From Gemmatimonadota bacterium (GTDB lineage: Bacteria; Gemmatimonadota; Gemmatimonadetes; Gemmatimonadales; Gemmatimonadaceae), in contig JAJPIM010000045.1 of NCBI GenBank assembly GCA_021324775.1, forward strand, positions 307,299 to 371,298: a DNA stretch of 64,000 nucleotides, written 5' to 3'. How positions within the stretch are numbered: position 1 is the stretch's first letter; the number at the start of each line of letters is the position of its first letter. The translations under genes were made by a program, and so were the position numbers. Positions 43,698 through 53,212 of the stretch are shown in pieces. The notes beneath the pieces are model-generated. The model did no database searches, had not been told where the DNA came from, and saw only the letters and a program-made list of their open reading frames with translations.

Positions 43698-44549
43698 GTG
43701 AAACTCGCGCTACGCGAAGTTCTCCTCGCCGTACGCCGCGCACCGCTCCTGAGCGCTCTCGGCGTCATCACGATCGCCTTCTCACTGTTCGCCTTTGGCC
43801 TGTTCGGACTGGTCGCGGTCAACATCCGGGATGCCCTGCGCCAGGTCGAGTCCAGAGTCGAGATCCGCGCGTTCATCGCCGATGCGACTCCGATCGAAGC
43901 CATCGTCACGGCCGTCGGTGACATCGAGGAGTTTCCCGAGGTCGCCCAGGCCGGCTACGTGTCTCCCGACTCCGCGCTGGCCACCGCGCGGCGCGAGCTC
44001 GGCGAGTTCGCCGATGTCTTCGAACCTGGCGTCCTCCCTGGGTCCATCGAGATCCGTCTCAAACCCGGGTTCCGCGATCCACAGTCGGTGAAGACCGTCG
44101 CCGCGCGCGCCGGCGCGTACTCGTTCGTCGACGACGTGCGCTACGGCGAGGACTGGGTCGCGAAGCTGTATCAGATCCGCACGATCGCCACGATCGTCGG
44201 CGTCGTCCTGGGCCTCGCGTTCGCGGTGGTGGCGGTCATCATCATCGGGACGACGATCCGCATGTCCGTGCTCGCGCGCGAGCGCGAGATCGGCATCATG
44301 CGTCTGGTCGGCGCGACCGACATGTTCGTGCGGCTCCCGTTCCTGATCGATGGATTCCTCAAGGGCGTACTCGGCGGCTTCCTGGCCCTTGCACTCACGG
44401 GGCTGGCCAGCGCCCTGATCGATCGCGCACTCGGCTTCCAGACCGTGTTCTTCAGTCCCGGCATCGCCGCGCTCGGCGTGCTGGGCGGCGCACTCATCGG
44501 GCTCGCGGGAAGCGCCGTCTCGGTCGGTCGCCAACTGCGGCGCGTATGA
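43698..44549 (+). CDS. ftsX: cell division protein FtsX (permease-like)
   Basis: A 283-aa inner-membrane protein with four predicted transmembrane helices: one near residues 20-45 (LLSALGVITIAFSLFAFGLFG), then a periplasmic loop of about 110 residues (VESRVEIRAFIADATP; WVAKLYQIR), then three helices after about 165 (including GVVLGLAFAVVAVIIIGTTIR). The conserved cytoplasmic loop after TM2 has LAREREIGIMRLVGAT, an FtsX/MacB hallmark. The start is GTG at 43698, eight bases after ftsE. Its stop overlaps the envC start. Confidence 0.95.
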   Translation: MKLALREVLLAVRRAPLLSALGVITIAFSLFAFGLFGLVAVNIRDALRQVESRVEIRAFIADATPIEAIVTAVGDIEEFPEVAQAGYVSPDSALATARRELGEFADVFEPGVLPGSIEIRLKPGFRDPQSVKTVAARAGAYSFVDDVRYGEDWVAKLYQIRTIATIVGVVLGLAFAVVAVIIIGTTIRMSVLAREREIGIMRLVGATDMFVRLPFLIDGFLKGVLGGFLALALTGLASALIDRALGFQTVFFSPGIAALGVLGGALIGLAGSAVSVGRQLRRV

Positions 44550-45799
44550 TCGCGCGGGTCCGCCGCCGGATCCCGTGCGGCGGGATGGCGCTCCTGATCG
44601 CCGCGACTCTCGCGTCCTCCCCGAGCGGGCTGCGCGCACAACAGCCGGCGACTCCCCCACCCGCCGCGGCGCCATCGCCCGAAGCGAAACTGCGTGCCGA
44701 TCGTGACGCGCTCGAGCAGATCCGCGCCGAGCGCGCCGCGCTGGAACAGCGCATGGCCGAGCTGCGCGGGACCGTCCACGATCTCTCCGACGAAGTGGCG
44801 AACCTCGACCGGCAGGTCGATGTCACTGCGCGAGCGCTCCGCACGCTCGACGGCCAGTTGGTGGCCATCGGCATGGAGGTCGATTCCGCGACCGCGGGAC
44901 TGGTCCGTGCGCAGGATGAACTGGCCATCAAGCGGGCGATGCTGCGGCACCGGCTGGTGGACATCTACAAGCGCGGCCCCCTCTACTCGACGCAAGCGCT
45001 GCTCACCGCCGATTCCTTTGGCGCACTGATCGCCCGCTACAAGTACCTCCACCTGCTCGCGCTCCGCGACCGCGCGCTGGTGGCCCGGGTGGATCAGTTG
45101 CAGAACCAGATCGGCCGCCAGCGCATGGTCCTCGTCTCGCTCGAGCAGGCGGTCTTGCTCAACCGTCAGGAGAAGGAGAACGAAGAGAAGCGGCTGCAAT
45201 CACTGGCCGAAGAGCGCTCGCACAGCCTGGTCCAGGCCCGGCGAACGCAGGCCAGCACGCAGGCGCGGCTCAAGCAGATCGCATCCGCGGAATCCCATCT
45301 CGAATCCGTCATCAGCTCGCTCGAGGAGGCGCGGCGGCGGGCAGAATCACGCGCGAATGCTCCCGCGCCCTCCGCCAGCACCCTGACCACACGCGACTTG
45401 GGACAGCTCGACTGGCCCGTGGACGGCACGATCCTCTATCGGTTCGGCCGGGTGATCAACCCCAACAACACCACGACGCGCTGGAACGGCATCGGAATCG
45501 GCGCGCCGATGGGCACCGGCGTGCGCGCCGTGGCGAGCGGGGTGGTGGTCGTCGCACGGTCGATCGGGACGTACGGCCAGACGGTCATCATCCAGCACGG
45601 CGGCGGTGACTATTCGGTGTACGGATCCCTGAGCCGGATGGACGTCAAGGAAGGCGCGCATGTCGAGCGAGGCCAGGAGATCGGCGCGGTCGGCCGCACC
45701 GATCCCGATTTTCCGGCCCACCTCCATTTCGAGATCCGGCGCGATCAGGGACACGCCGTGGATCCGCTCGATTGGCTGCGCGGAGGGGCCGCCCGGTGA
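44546..45799 (+). CDS. envC: EnvC-like murein hydrolase activator (degenerate LytM)
   Basis: A 417-aa periplasmic protein. A signal peptide (MALLIAATLASSPSGLRAQ) is followed by a long coiled coil (about residues 50-265) and a C-terminal M23/LytM domain (about 290-417). The first catalytic zinc motif is lost: the HxxxD strand reads RWNGIGIGAPMG, with Asn and Gly at the ligand positions, as in E. coli EnvC. HLHFEIRRDQ retains the second HxH. It is therefore more likely to bind FtsEX through the coiled coil and activate amidases than to cut peptidoglycan itself. ATG at 44546 overlaps the ftsX stop. Confidence 0.9.
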   Translation: MIARVRRRIPCGGMALLIAATLASSPSGLRAQQPATPPPAAAPSPEAKLRADRDALEQIRAERAALEQRMAELRGTVHDLSDEVANLDRQVDVTARALRTLDGQLVAIGMEVDSATAGLVRAQDELAIKRAMLRHRLVDIYKRGPLYSTQALLTADSFGALIARYKYLHLLALRDRALVARVDQLQNQIGRQRMVLVSLEQAVLLNRQEKENEEKRLQSLAEERSHSLVQARRTQASTQARLKQIASAESHLESVISSLEEARRRAESRANAPAPSASTLTTRDLGQLDWPVDGTILYRFGRVINPNNTTTRWNGIGIGAPMGTGVRAVASGVVVVARSIGTYGQTVIIQHGGGDYSVYGSLSRMDVKEGAHVERGQEIGAVGRTDPDFPAHLHFEIRRDQGHAVDPLDWLRGGAAR

Positions 45800-46707
45800 C
45801 GGGGATCGCACTGCATCCGGCGCCCCGCCCGCCGGCGGAACAACCGGCGGCTGGCCTCGGTCCCCTCGGCGCCCACATATCGGCTGCCGGCGGAGTGAGC
45901 GAAGCCGCCGCGCGAGCGAAAGCCATCGGCGCCACGGCCATGCAGATCTTCACCAAGCAAGCGAGCCGTTGGGCCGAGCGAATGTGCGCCGATGATGAAT
46001 GCATCGCGTTCCGCGCCGGCATCGCCGCGACCGAGGTGCGGCGGATCGCCGCGCACGACAGTTATCTGATCAATCTCGCCTCCCCTGACCCCGTCCTGCG
46101 CGCGCGCTCGCTGGCGTCGTTCATCGCGGAGCTCCGGCGGAGCGAGGCGCTGGGGATCGACTACATCGTGTCGCACCCCGGCAACTACATGGATGACCGT
46201 GCGAGCGGCCTCGCCCGGAACATCGACGCGATCGTGGCGGCGCTCGAACAGGCTCCCGGACGCGCGATGGTGCTCATCGAGACCACCGCCGGTGCCGGCA
46301 CTGGTCTGGGCGCGACGTTCGAGGAGATCGCCGCCCTGGTCGAGGGCGTACCGCGTTCACACCGCGATCGCATGGGCGTCTGCGCCGACACATGCCACGT
46401 CTTCGCGGCCGGTTACGATCTGGCCGGTGACTACGACGGCGTGTGGGCACGGTTCGGTGACGTCGTGGGGTTCGGCCGCCTCCATATGATGCACCTCAAC
46501 GACTCCAAGTTCGGTGTGGGCACCCACCGCGACCGCCACGAGCTGATCGGTGAGGGATACCTGGGAGAAGGGGTGTTTCGGCGGCTGATGACTGACCCTC
46601 GTCTCGCGGCCATCCCCAAGGTCATCGAAACTCCCAAGGGGGACGACCCGGCGGTGACCGACGCCCGGATGCTCACGCGGCTCCGGTCATATGCGGCCGA
46701 CGGATGA
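45796..46707 (+). CDS. nfo: endonuclease IV (AP endonuclease)
   Basis: A 303-aa zinc-dependent abasic-site endonuclease. The AP_endonuc_2 TIM-barrel landmarks are GAHISAAGGVSEA, AMQIFTKQ, HDSYLINLAS, IVSHPGNY, ETTAGAGTGLG, GVCADTCHVFAAGYD and MHLNDSK...GTHRDRHE. These carry the His, Glu and Asp ligands of the trinuclear zinc site. GTG at 45796 overlaps the envC stop (GTGA), so it is translationally coupled, although it is a DNA-repair enzyme rather than a division protein. Confidence 0.96.
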   Translation: MTGIALHPAPRPPAEQPAAGLGPLGAHISAAGGVSEAAARAKAIGATAMQIFTKQASRWAERMCADDECIAFRAGIAATEVRRIAAHDSYLINLASPDPVLRARSLASFIAELRRSEALGIDYIVSHPGNYMDDRASGLARNIDAIVAALEQAPGRAMVLIETTAGAGTGLGATFEEIAALVEGVPRSHRDRMGVCADTCHVFAAGYDLAGDYDGVWARFGDVVGFGRLHMMHLNDSKFGVGTHRDRHELIGEGYLGEGVFRRLMTDPRLAAIPKVIETPKGDDPAVTDARMLTRLRSYAADG

Positions 46708-46809
46708 GGTCGTTGCACGCCGGGGCGGCCGGGTAATGGGGCGCCATCCCCTTGGCGTGCCCATCGATAGTGGCGTTGCAGGCGGAACCGGTGTAGCGTC
46801 CACCGGGTA

Positions 46810-47244
46810 ATGAGCGCCGTGCTACCCCCCAGGACCGGCCACGTCGCGACCTCGAAGTCGTCAGGCGCGCCGCGACGGTCGCCCGCTGGATCGCGCCAGT
46901 GGTCGTGGCGGGGACGGCGCGTGCAGGGCCTGCGCCGCCTGTGTGGCGTGGTCGCGGCCGTGGCCCAGCTCACACTGACCCTGGCGACCGGCGCCGAGTC
47001 GTGGCACGGACGTGATGCATCTGCTCACGTCGAGCGGACCGGAACCCAACTGCACCATGCGCACAACGAGGCCACGTGCGTCGCCTGCACCGCGCAGACG
47101 ATGCACGCGCAGGCGGCGCCCCCCGCGGTCGCCTGGCCTTGCGACGACGCCCCACGCAGTGCGGCCGCGAACCTCGCGGCCAACCCGCCCCGGTCACGGG
47201 ACTGCCCCTCCAACGGATCCCGAGCGCCGCCCCTGAAGAGCTGA
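46810..47244 (+). CDS. small His/Cys-rich exported protein preceding the RND exporter
   Basis: A 144-aa hypothetical protein. A Gly/Arg-rich N-terminus leads to a single hydrophobic segment (LCGVVAAVAQLTLTLATG) that would act as signal peptide or membrane anchor. After it come GTQLHHAHNEATCVACTAQTMHA: two HH/H residues and a CVAC motif (quoted in parts), then low-complexity Ala/Pro. Such His plus CxxC clusters fit metal binding, and the gene stands 45 bp upstream of the outer-membrane factor of a heavy-metal RND system. Function is inferred from context; the start codon is uncertain. Confidence 0.58.
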   Translation: MSAVLPPRTGHVATSKSSGAPRRSPAGSRQWSWRGRRVQGLRRLCGVVAAVAQLTLTLATGAESWHGRDASAHVERTGTQLHHAHNEATCVACTAQTMHAQAAPPAVAWPCDDAPRSAAANLAANPPRSRDCPSNGSRAPPLKS

Positions 47245-47289
47245 CCCCGCGAGAGCGGGACGTTCGGCTCCATCCATTCCAGGGGGATC

Positions 47290-48753
47290 ATGCGCTTCAT
47301 CCTCGCGGCATTTGCGCTGGCGATCGTCGCCGGCGCATTACCCGCACAGCAACCCACACCATCCGCGGGCCGGCCGGACAGCGCCGGTCCTCGCGATACA
47401 GCGGCCAAGTCGCCGATGGGCATGCGGGCCACGTTTGGCCCGACGCTCGCGGACACGTCGTCGCTCGGCCTCCAGTTGAGCGGCGGGCGGGCCGCACCTG
47501 GTGCGTTTGCCGGGGCCGCACGTGACCACGATACCACGTTCACCGACACCCTTCGGCTGACCCGCGATCAGGCCGTCGCCATGGCGATGGCCCACAATCC
47601 GCAGATCACGGTCGCCCGCGAGCAGACATCGGAATCGCGCGCGCAGCGGGTCCAGAACATCTCGATCCCGGACCCAACGACGACGGCATCCATCGCGACC
47701 CAGGCCGGCACCCCCGCGGAGAAACCGGTCGGCGCGACACTCAGCATCCCCTTTCCGGACAAGTTTCGGCTCCAGTACAACATCGGAACGGCGGGGGTGC
47801 GGGCCGCGGAGTACAACCTGACCGCAGTACGCCAGCAGATCACGTCGCAGACGGCGCAGACCTACGACACGTTGCGGGTGGCGCTCCGCCACCACGCCGA
47901 CCTGACCGAGAGCCGCGCCCTCGCGGCCGATTTTCTGCGCAAGACGGAGGCCCGCTACGCCGCGGGCACCGCGGCCAAGCTCGATGTCGTGCGTGCGCAG
48001 GTGGACCTGGGACAGGCCGACAACGATCTCCTCGGCAATGTCCGCGACATCGCGAACGCCCGCTCCTCGCTCAATCGCCTGCTCGACCGGCCACTTCCCG
48101 CGCCCGTCGCGCCCGCCGACACACTGGCCGTCCCGCCTCCTCTCCCCGATCTGACGGCCATCGAGCAGCACGCGCTCGATGGGCGGCCGGAGTTGAGCGG
48201 GTTGCGCGCCCAGCAGGCCGGTGCGCGTGCCACGACGTCGCTGGCCCGTGAATACTGGGTCCCGGATCTCTTCTTCGGAGCGTCCGCAGACTTCGGCGCG
48301 CCCGACGAATACTTCACCAATCGCAATCTCGTCTGGCAGTACGGCGTGACGTTCCCGCTGCCTGTGTTCTTCTGGCAGCACGCGGCCGGCGAGATCGCTC
48401 AGGACCGGCATCACGAGCGCGAGCTGGAAGCTTCCTACCGGGACCTGCGAGCATCCGTCGACCAGGATGTCCGCGCAGCGTACGCCACCGCGGCCACGGC
48501 GCTGCAGCAACTCATCTACCTGCGCGATCAGGTCCTTCCCGCCGCCCGCGAGGCGTTCCGGATCGCGTCCGTCAGCTACGGGCTCGGCGGCTCATCCGCT
48601 CTCGATGTGCTCGATGCCCGCCGCACGCTCGTCGCCGCCGAAAGCCAGTACACCGATGCCCTGTCTGCCGCCGATGCGGCACAGGCCGATCTCGAGCGCG
48701 CCGCCGCGGCCCCGCTCTCTCAGTTCCCGACCGGAGCTCCGCATGCTCGCTGA
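47290..48753 (+). CDS. TolC family outer-membrane factor
   Basis: A 487-aa outer-membrane efflux protein. A signal peptide (FALAIVAGALPAQQ) is followed by a disordered region to about residue 90 and two OEP repeats (ALAADFLRKTEARYAAG; LDVVRAQVDLGQADNDLLG; and EYWVPDLFFGASADFG). These build the beta-barrel and alpha-helical tunnel of TolC trimers. AGGGGG is about 5 bases before the ATG. The stop overlaps the adaptor gene by 11 bases. Confidence 0.93.
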   Translation: MRFILAAFALAIVAGALPAQQPTPSAGRPDSAGPRDTAAKSPMGMRATFGPTLADTSSLGLQLSGGRAAPGAFAGAARDHDTTFTDTLRLTRDQAVAMAMAHNPQITVAREQTSESRAQRVQNISIPDPTTTASIATQAGTPAEKPVGATLSIPFPDKFRLQYNIGTAGVRAAEYNLTAVRQQITSQTAQTYDTLRVALRHHADLTESRALAADFLRKTEARYAAGTAAKLDVVRAQVDLGQADNDLLGNVRDIANARSSLNRLLDRPLPAPVAPADTLAVPPPLPDLTAIEQHALDGRPELSGLRAQQAGARATTSLAREYWVPDLFFGASADFGAPDEYFTNRNLVWQYGVTFPLPVFFWQHAAGEIAQDRHHERELEASYRDLRASVDQDVRAAYATAATALQQLIYLRDQVLPAAREAFRIASVSYGLGGSSALDVLDARRTLVAAESQYTDALSAADAAQADLERAAAAPLSQFPTGAPHAR

Positions 48754-49954
48754 AGCCGTGCCGTCCACAGTCGATCCGCTGTCCACGCGCATTGTGTTGC
48801 GTCGCGCGATGTCCGGGGCGCTCCTCGTGGGGACTCTGGCTGCCTGCTCGTCCGGCAAGCCCGCGCCAGAGACCGCCACCAGCGCGGCGGCTACCGCACC
48901 CGGCGCTCCGTCGCATGCCTCGGCCTTCATGCTGACGGAGGACCAACGCGCCCGGATCCACACGTACGTCGTTGCGCCGTCCGCCTTTCAGCCGGCGATC
49001 ATCACGACCGGGACCGTCGCGTTCAACGGCGACCGCTCCACGCCGGTCCTCTCCCAGATCTCCGGACCCGTGGCGCGAATCCTCGTCAACACGGGCACGC
49101 ACGTCGAGCCCGGGACGCCGCTCGCGCTCGTCTCCTCGCCGGATTTTGCGCAGGCGATCGCGGCGTACCAGAAGGCGCAGACCGCGTTGCAGAACGCGGC
49201 GCGTATCGCCACCCTCGACGAGCAGCTCTTCAAGAACGATGCGATCGCGCGGACGGATCTCGATCAGGCCCGGTCGGATTCCACGTCCGCCGCGGCGGAC
49301 CGCGAGGCCGCGATCCAGCAGATGGTCGCACTGGGTGTCGACTCGGTCACGGTCGATGCGATTCGCCGGGGGCAACCCGTGCCGCCGGTGCCCGGTGTGA
49401 TTCGCTCCCCCATCGAGGGGATCGTCGTCGAGAAGCTCATCAATCCCGGCGAGGTGATAACGGGAGGCCAGACGCAATGCTTCACCATCGCGAACCTCTC
49501 GACCGTCTGGGTGATGGCGAACGTGTTCGAATCGGATCTCGCCGCCGTCACCAAGGGTGAATCGGCACGGATCACGACCGATGCATCGCCCGACACGCTC
49601 GTGGGCCATGTCGACTATGTCGCCGCGCTCGTGGACACCGCGACCCGCGCGACCGCCGTCCGCGTTCTCGTCGAGAACCGCCACGAGATTCTCAAACGCG
49701 ACATGTACGTGAGCGTGGCGATTCAGTCGAGCAAAGCGCGCACCGGATTGCTGGTACCGGTGGCGTCCGTCCTCCGCGATGACCAAAACCTGCCGTTTGT
49801 CTTCATCGCCGAGCCCGACGGCGGGTACGACCGCCGCCAGGTCACGCTGGGCCAGCGGGTCGGCGACCACTACGTGGTCAACAGCGGATTGCAAAGCGGC
49901 GAGCACATCGTCTCCGAAGGAAGCCTGTTTCTGCAATTTGCGGAGAGCCAGTGA
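48743..49954 (+). CDS. efflux RND periplasmic adaptor subunit (membrane fusion protein)
   Basis: A 403-aa adaptor. The lipobox LVGTLAAC at about residue 35 predicts a lipid anchor; ATG at 48809 is a shorter alternative start that begins directly at that signal. A barrel-sandwich/lipoyl region (SPIEGIVVEKLINPGE), a helical hairpin (YQKAQTALQNAARIATLDEQ) and a beta-barrel (WVMANVFESDLAAVTKGE) follow in the usual order. A CusB-like Met triplet for copper is not seen. The gene overlaps TolC-like start and RND pump genes, so all three are co-translated. Confidence 0.93.
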   Translation: MLAEAVPSTVDPLSTRIVLRRAMSGALLVGTLAACSSGKPAPETATSAAATAPGAPSHASAFMLTEDQRARIHTYVVAPSAFQPAIITTGTVAFNGDRSTPVLSQISGPVARILVNTGTHVEPGTPLALVSSPDFAQAIAAYQKAQTALQNAARIATLDEQLFKNDAIARTDLDQARSDSTSAAADREAAIQQMVALGVDSVTVDAIRRGQPVPPVPGVIRSPIEGIVVEKLINPGEVITGGQTQCFTIANLSTVWVMANVFESDLAAVTKGESARITTDASPDTLVGHVDYVAALVDTATRATAVRVLVENRHEILKRDMYVSVAIQSSKARTGLLVPVASVLRDDQNLPFVFIAEPDGGYDRRQVTLGQRVGDHYVVNSGLQSGEHIVSEGSLFLQFAESQ

Positions 49955-52900
49955 CGATGCCGCCCGGATCGCCGGCGGCGTCGCCGGCGCCGGGGCCGGC
50001 CGGTGACGTGGGCCACACCCATGACGCAGGCTCGGTCTCGGTCATTAACAAGCTGGTACGCGCGGCCCTCGAGGAACCACTCCTCGTAGGACTCGCCGTG
50101 GTGGCCTTGATCGGAGTCGGCATCTGGTCATTCAGCCGGCTGCCGGTCGATGCATATCCCGACCTGTCCCCGCCGATGGTCGAGGTCATCACGCAGTGGC
50201 CCGGCCGCGCGTCAGAAGAGGTCGAGCGCCTGATCACCGTCCCCGTCGAAGTGGCGATGAACGGCATCCCGAATCTGCGGGTCGTCCGCTCGATCTCCCT
50301 GTACGGGTTGTCGGACGTCATCATGACGTTCCAGGACGGGATCGATCCGTACTTCGCCCGCGCACAGGCCTTCGAGCGGTTCGCCGACATCACCCTGCCC
50401 ACCGGAGTGACGCCGTCCATGGCGCCGCTCTCCTCGCCATCCGGACTCGTGTACCGGTACGTGATGCAGAGTGCCGATCGGAGCCCGATGGACCTCAAGA
50501 CGATCGATGATTGGGATGTCTCCAAGATCTATCGCGCCGTCGCCGGCGTCGCCGACCTGTCGCCGCTCGGCGGCCCCACCATGCAGTACCAGGTCCTGAT
50601 CGATCCCACCAAGTTGGCGGGCGCGGGCCTCACCGTGGGACAGGTGTCGGCATCCCTCGCCGCCAACAACGACAACGCGGGCGGCGGATTCTACTCCGAG
50701 GGTGGCCAGTTCTACTACGTGCGCGGGCTCGGCCGCGTAGTCACGCCGCAGGACATCGGCAGCATCGTGCTGGCCGTCAAGGACGGCACACCCGTCCTGG
50801 TCAGGGATGTCGCGCAAGTCGTCATCGGCTACGCACCACGACTCGGCCAATTCGGGTACGACAGCGCGGACGATGCCGTCGAAGGCGTCATCCTGATGCG
50901 CACCGGCGAGCAGGACCAGACGGTCCTCAAGCGCGTCGAGGCGGCGACGGCGGAATTGAACGCGCACATCCTGCCCAAGGATGTCCACATCGAGCCGTTC
51001 TACGACCGCAGTGATCTCATTCATCTGACGACGCGCACGGTCGAAGACAATCTCCTCCGGGGGATCGTGCTGGTCGTCGTCGTGCTCGTGTTCTTCCTGT
51101 ACGACCTGAGGGCCGGTCTGATCGTCGCGACGGTCATTCCTCTGTCGCTGCTATTCGCCTTCATCTGCCTCGATCTCCGGCACATCCCGGCGAACCTCCT
51201 GTCGATCGGAGCGATCGATTTCGGGATCCTCGTCGACGCCGCCGTCGTGATGGTGGAGAACATCCATCGACAACTCGCTCTGCGGAACGGAACATCATTC
51301 TCGGTGCGCGATGTCGTAGCCAGCGCGGCGGCCGAAGTGGACCGGCCGATCGTGTACGCGGTCGCCGTGATCGTCACGGGATTCCTCCCGATTTACGTCC
51401 TGGCAGGTCCGTCCGGCCGGCTGTTCAAGCCGATGGCCGATACGACGATCTACGCGCTGCTGGGCGGTCTCCTCATCACCCTGACACTGATTCCGCTCCT
51501 CTGTGCCATCGTCCTGCGGCGCGGCGTGCGCGAGCGGCGCAATCCGGCATTCGATTGGCTCCGCGTCCACTACGAGCGCGCGCTCCTGTGGTGTCTCAAT
51601 CGCCCATGGCTGACGGTCGGTACCTCCGTCGCGATATTGCTCCTGACCGTTCCGCTGTGGATCCGCCTCGGCGCGGAGTTCATGCCGAAACTGGACGAGG
51701 GCGCGATCTGGGTACGGGCCACAATGCCCTACACGATCTCGTTCGACGAATCCGCCCGCATCGTCCCGCAGGTCCGCACGATCCTGCACTCGTTTCCGGA
51801 AGTCACGATCGTCGCCGACGAACATGGGCGCCCGGATGATGGGACCGACCCCACCGGATTCTTCAACGCCGAGTTCTACGTCGGATTGACGCCGTACCGT
51901 GAATGGCGTGGACCGTACCACACGAAGCAGGAGCTGATCGCCGCCATCGACAAGAAGCTGCGAGCGTTTCCCGGCATCACGTTCAACTACACCCAGCCGG
52001 CGGAAGACGCCGTCGATGAGGCCGAGACGGGGCTCAAAAGCTCTCTCGACGTCAAGATCTTCGGCGGAGACCTGAACGTGCTGCAGGAACAGGGCAAGGC
52101 GATCCGCCACGTCATGGAGGCGGTGCCCGGCATCACCCAGTTGACACTCGTCCAGGAGCTGGGGCAGCCGGCGCTGACCGTCGCGGTCGACCGGCAGAAG
52201 ATCGCCCGGTACGGCATCAACGTCGCGGATGTGAATGCGCTGATCGAGGCCGCCGTGGGCGGGTCGCCCGCCACTCAGGTCGTGCAGGGCGAGAAGCTGT
52301 TCGACCTGATCGTCCGGCTGCAGCCGCAGTATCGCGAGACGCCGGAGGCCATCGGCAACATCCTCGTCGCGACGCCGGACGGACAGCAGATCCCGCTTCG
52401 CGAGCTGGCGGCCATCGCCATCTCGAACGGCGCCGCCTTCATCTATCGGCAGGACAACGCGCGCTACATCGGGATCCAGTACTCGGTCGAGGGGCGCGAT
52501 CTCGCGAGCGCGGTCCAGGAAGCCCAGCGCCAGGTCGACAAACAGGTTCACTTGCCCGCCGGCTACCGCGTCGTGTGGGGCGGTGAATACCAGGAGTACA
52601 CCTCCTCGCGCACGCAACTCCAGATCGTGCTGCCGATCACGCTGCTGCTCATGGTCGCGGTCCTGTTCGCACTGTATCACAACTTCAAGTTCCCGCTCAT
52701 CACGCTGCTCGGCGTCGTCCTGTCCGACACCGTCGGCGGGGTGCTCGCGCTCACGATCACCCATACGCCGGTGTCGGTCTCGTCCGGCATCGGGTTCCTC
52801 GCGCTCTTTGGCGTATCCGTGCAGACCGCCGTGGTCTACATCTCGTATGCGAACGAGTTGCGGCTGGAGGGGCGTCCCATCACGCAGGCGGCCCGCGAAG

Positions 52901-53118
52901 CGGCGATGCTCCGGCTCCGGCCGATCATGATGACGGCGCTCGTCGCCGCCCTGGGATTGCTCCCGGCGGCACTGGCCACGGGTGTCGGTACCGACTCCCA
53001 GCGGCCGTTCGCCCTGGTAATCGTGGGTGGACTCTTTTCCCGGCTGCTCATCAGCATTTTCCTGATGCCCGTCCTCTACGAATTGGTCGCTCGCGATGGC
53101 GACCATCTTGCGGTATGA
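49951..53118 (+). CDS. heavy-metal efflux RND permease (CzcA/CusA-like)
   Basis: A 1055-aa inner-membrane proton/metal antiporter with twelve transmembrane helices in two halves. TM1 follows LVGLAVVALIGVGIW. The TM4 proton-relay region reads SIGAIDFGILVDAAVVMVEN, with the DFG-x3-D-x5-E pattern of heavy-metal (HME) rather than drug pumps. The porter domains contain PPMVEVITQWPGRASEEVERLIT in parts. GTG at 49951 overlaps the adaptor stop; ATG at 49957 is an alternative. With the preceding outer-membrane factor and adaptor it forms a complete tripartite exporter for divalent cations or Cu+. The metal cannot be deduced from sequence alone. Confidence 0.95.
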   Translation: MTMPPGSPAASPAPGPAGDVGHTHDAGSVSVINKLVRAALEEPLLVGLAVVALIGVGIWSFSRLPVDAYPDLSPPMVEVITQWPGRASEEVERLITVPVEVAMNGIPNLRVVRSISLYGLSDVIMTFQDGIDPYFARAQAFERFADITLPTGVTPSMAPLSSPSGLVYRYVMQSADRSPMDLKTIDDWDVSKIYRAVAGVADLSPLGGPTMQYQVLIDPTKLAGAGLTVGQVSASLAANNDNAGGGFYSEGGQFYYVRGLGRVVTPQDIGSIVLAVKDGTPVLVRDVAQVVIGYAPRLGQFGYDSADDAVEGVILMRTGEQDQTVLKRVEAATAELNAHILPKDVHIEPFYDRSDLIHLTTRTVEDNLLRGIVLVVVVLVFFLYDLRAGLIVATVIPLSLLFAFICLDLRHIPANLLSIGAIDFGILVDAAVVMVENIHRQLALRNGTSFSVRDVVASAAAEVDRPIVYAVAVIVTGFLPIYVLAGPSGRLFKPMADTTIYALLGGLLITLTLIPLLCAIVLRRGVRERRNPAFDWLRVHYERALLWCLNRPWLTVGTSVAILLLTVPLWIRLGAEFMPKLDEGAIWVRATMPYTISFDESARIVPQVRTILHSFPEVTIVADEHGRPDDGTDPTGFFNAEFYVGLTPYREWRGPYHTKQELIAAIDKKLRAFPGITFNYTQPAEDAVDEAETGLKSSLDVKIFGGDLNVLQEQGKAIRHVMEAVPGITQLTLVQELGQPALTVAVDRQKIARYGINVADVNALIEAAVGGSPATQVVQGEKLFDLIVRLQPQYRETPEAIGNILVATPDGQQIPLRELAAIAISNGAAFIYRQDNARYIGIQYSVEGRDLASAVQEAQRQVDKQVHLPAGYRVVWGGEYQEYTSSRTQLQIVLPITLLLMVAVLFALYHNFKFPLITLLGVVLSDTVGGVLALTITHTPVSVSSGIGFLALFGVSVQTAVVYISYANELRLEGRPITQAAREAAMLRLRPIMMTALVAALGLLPAALATGVGTDSQRPFALVIVGGLFSRLLISIFLMPVLYELVARDGDHLAV

Positions 53119-53212
53119 CCGGGACTTGGGTGCTGCCGCGCGCGTCCGTCGCGTAGCCTGCGCGGGCGGCTCCCCGCTGGTGTCACGCCCCCGCAATCGC
53201 TAGGCTTAGGAG

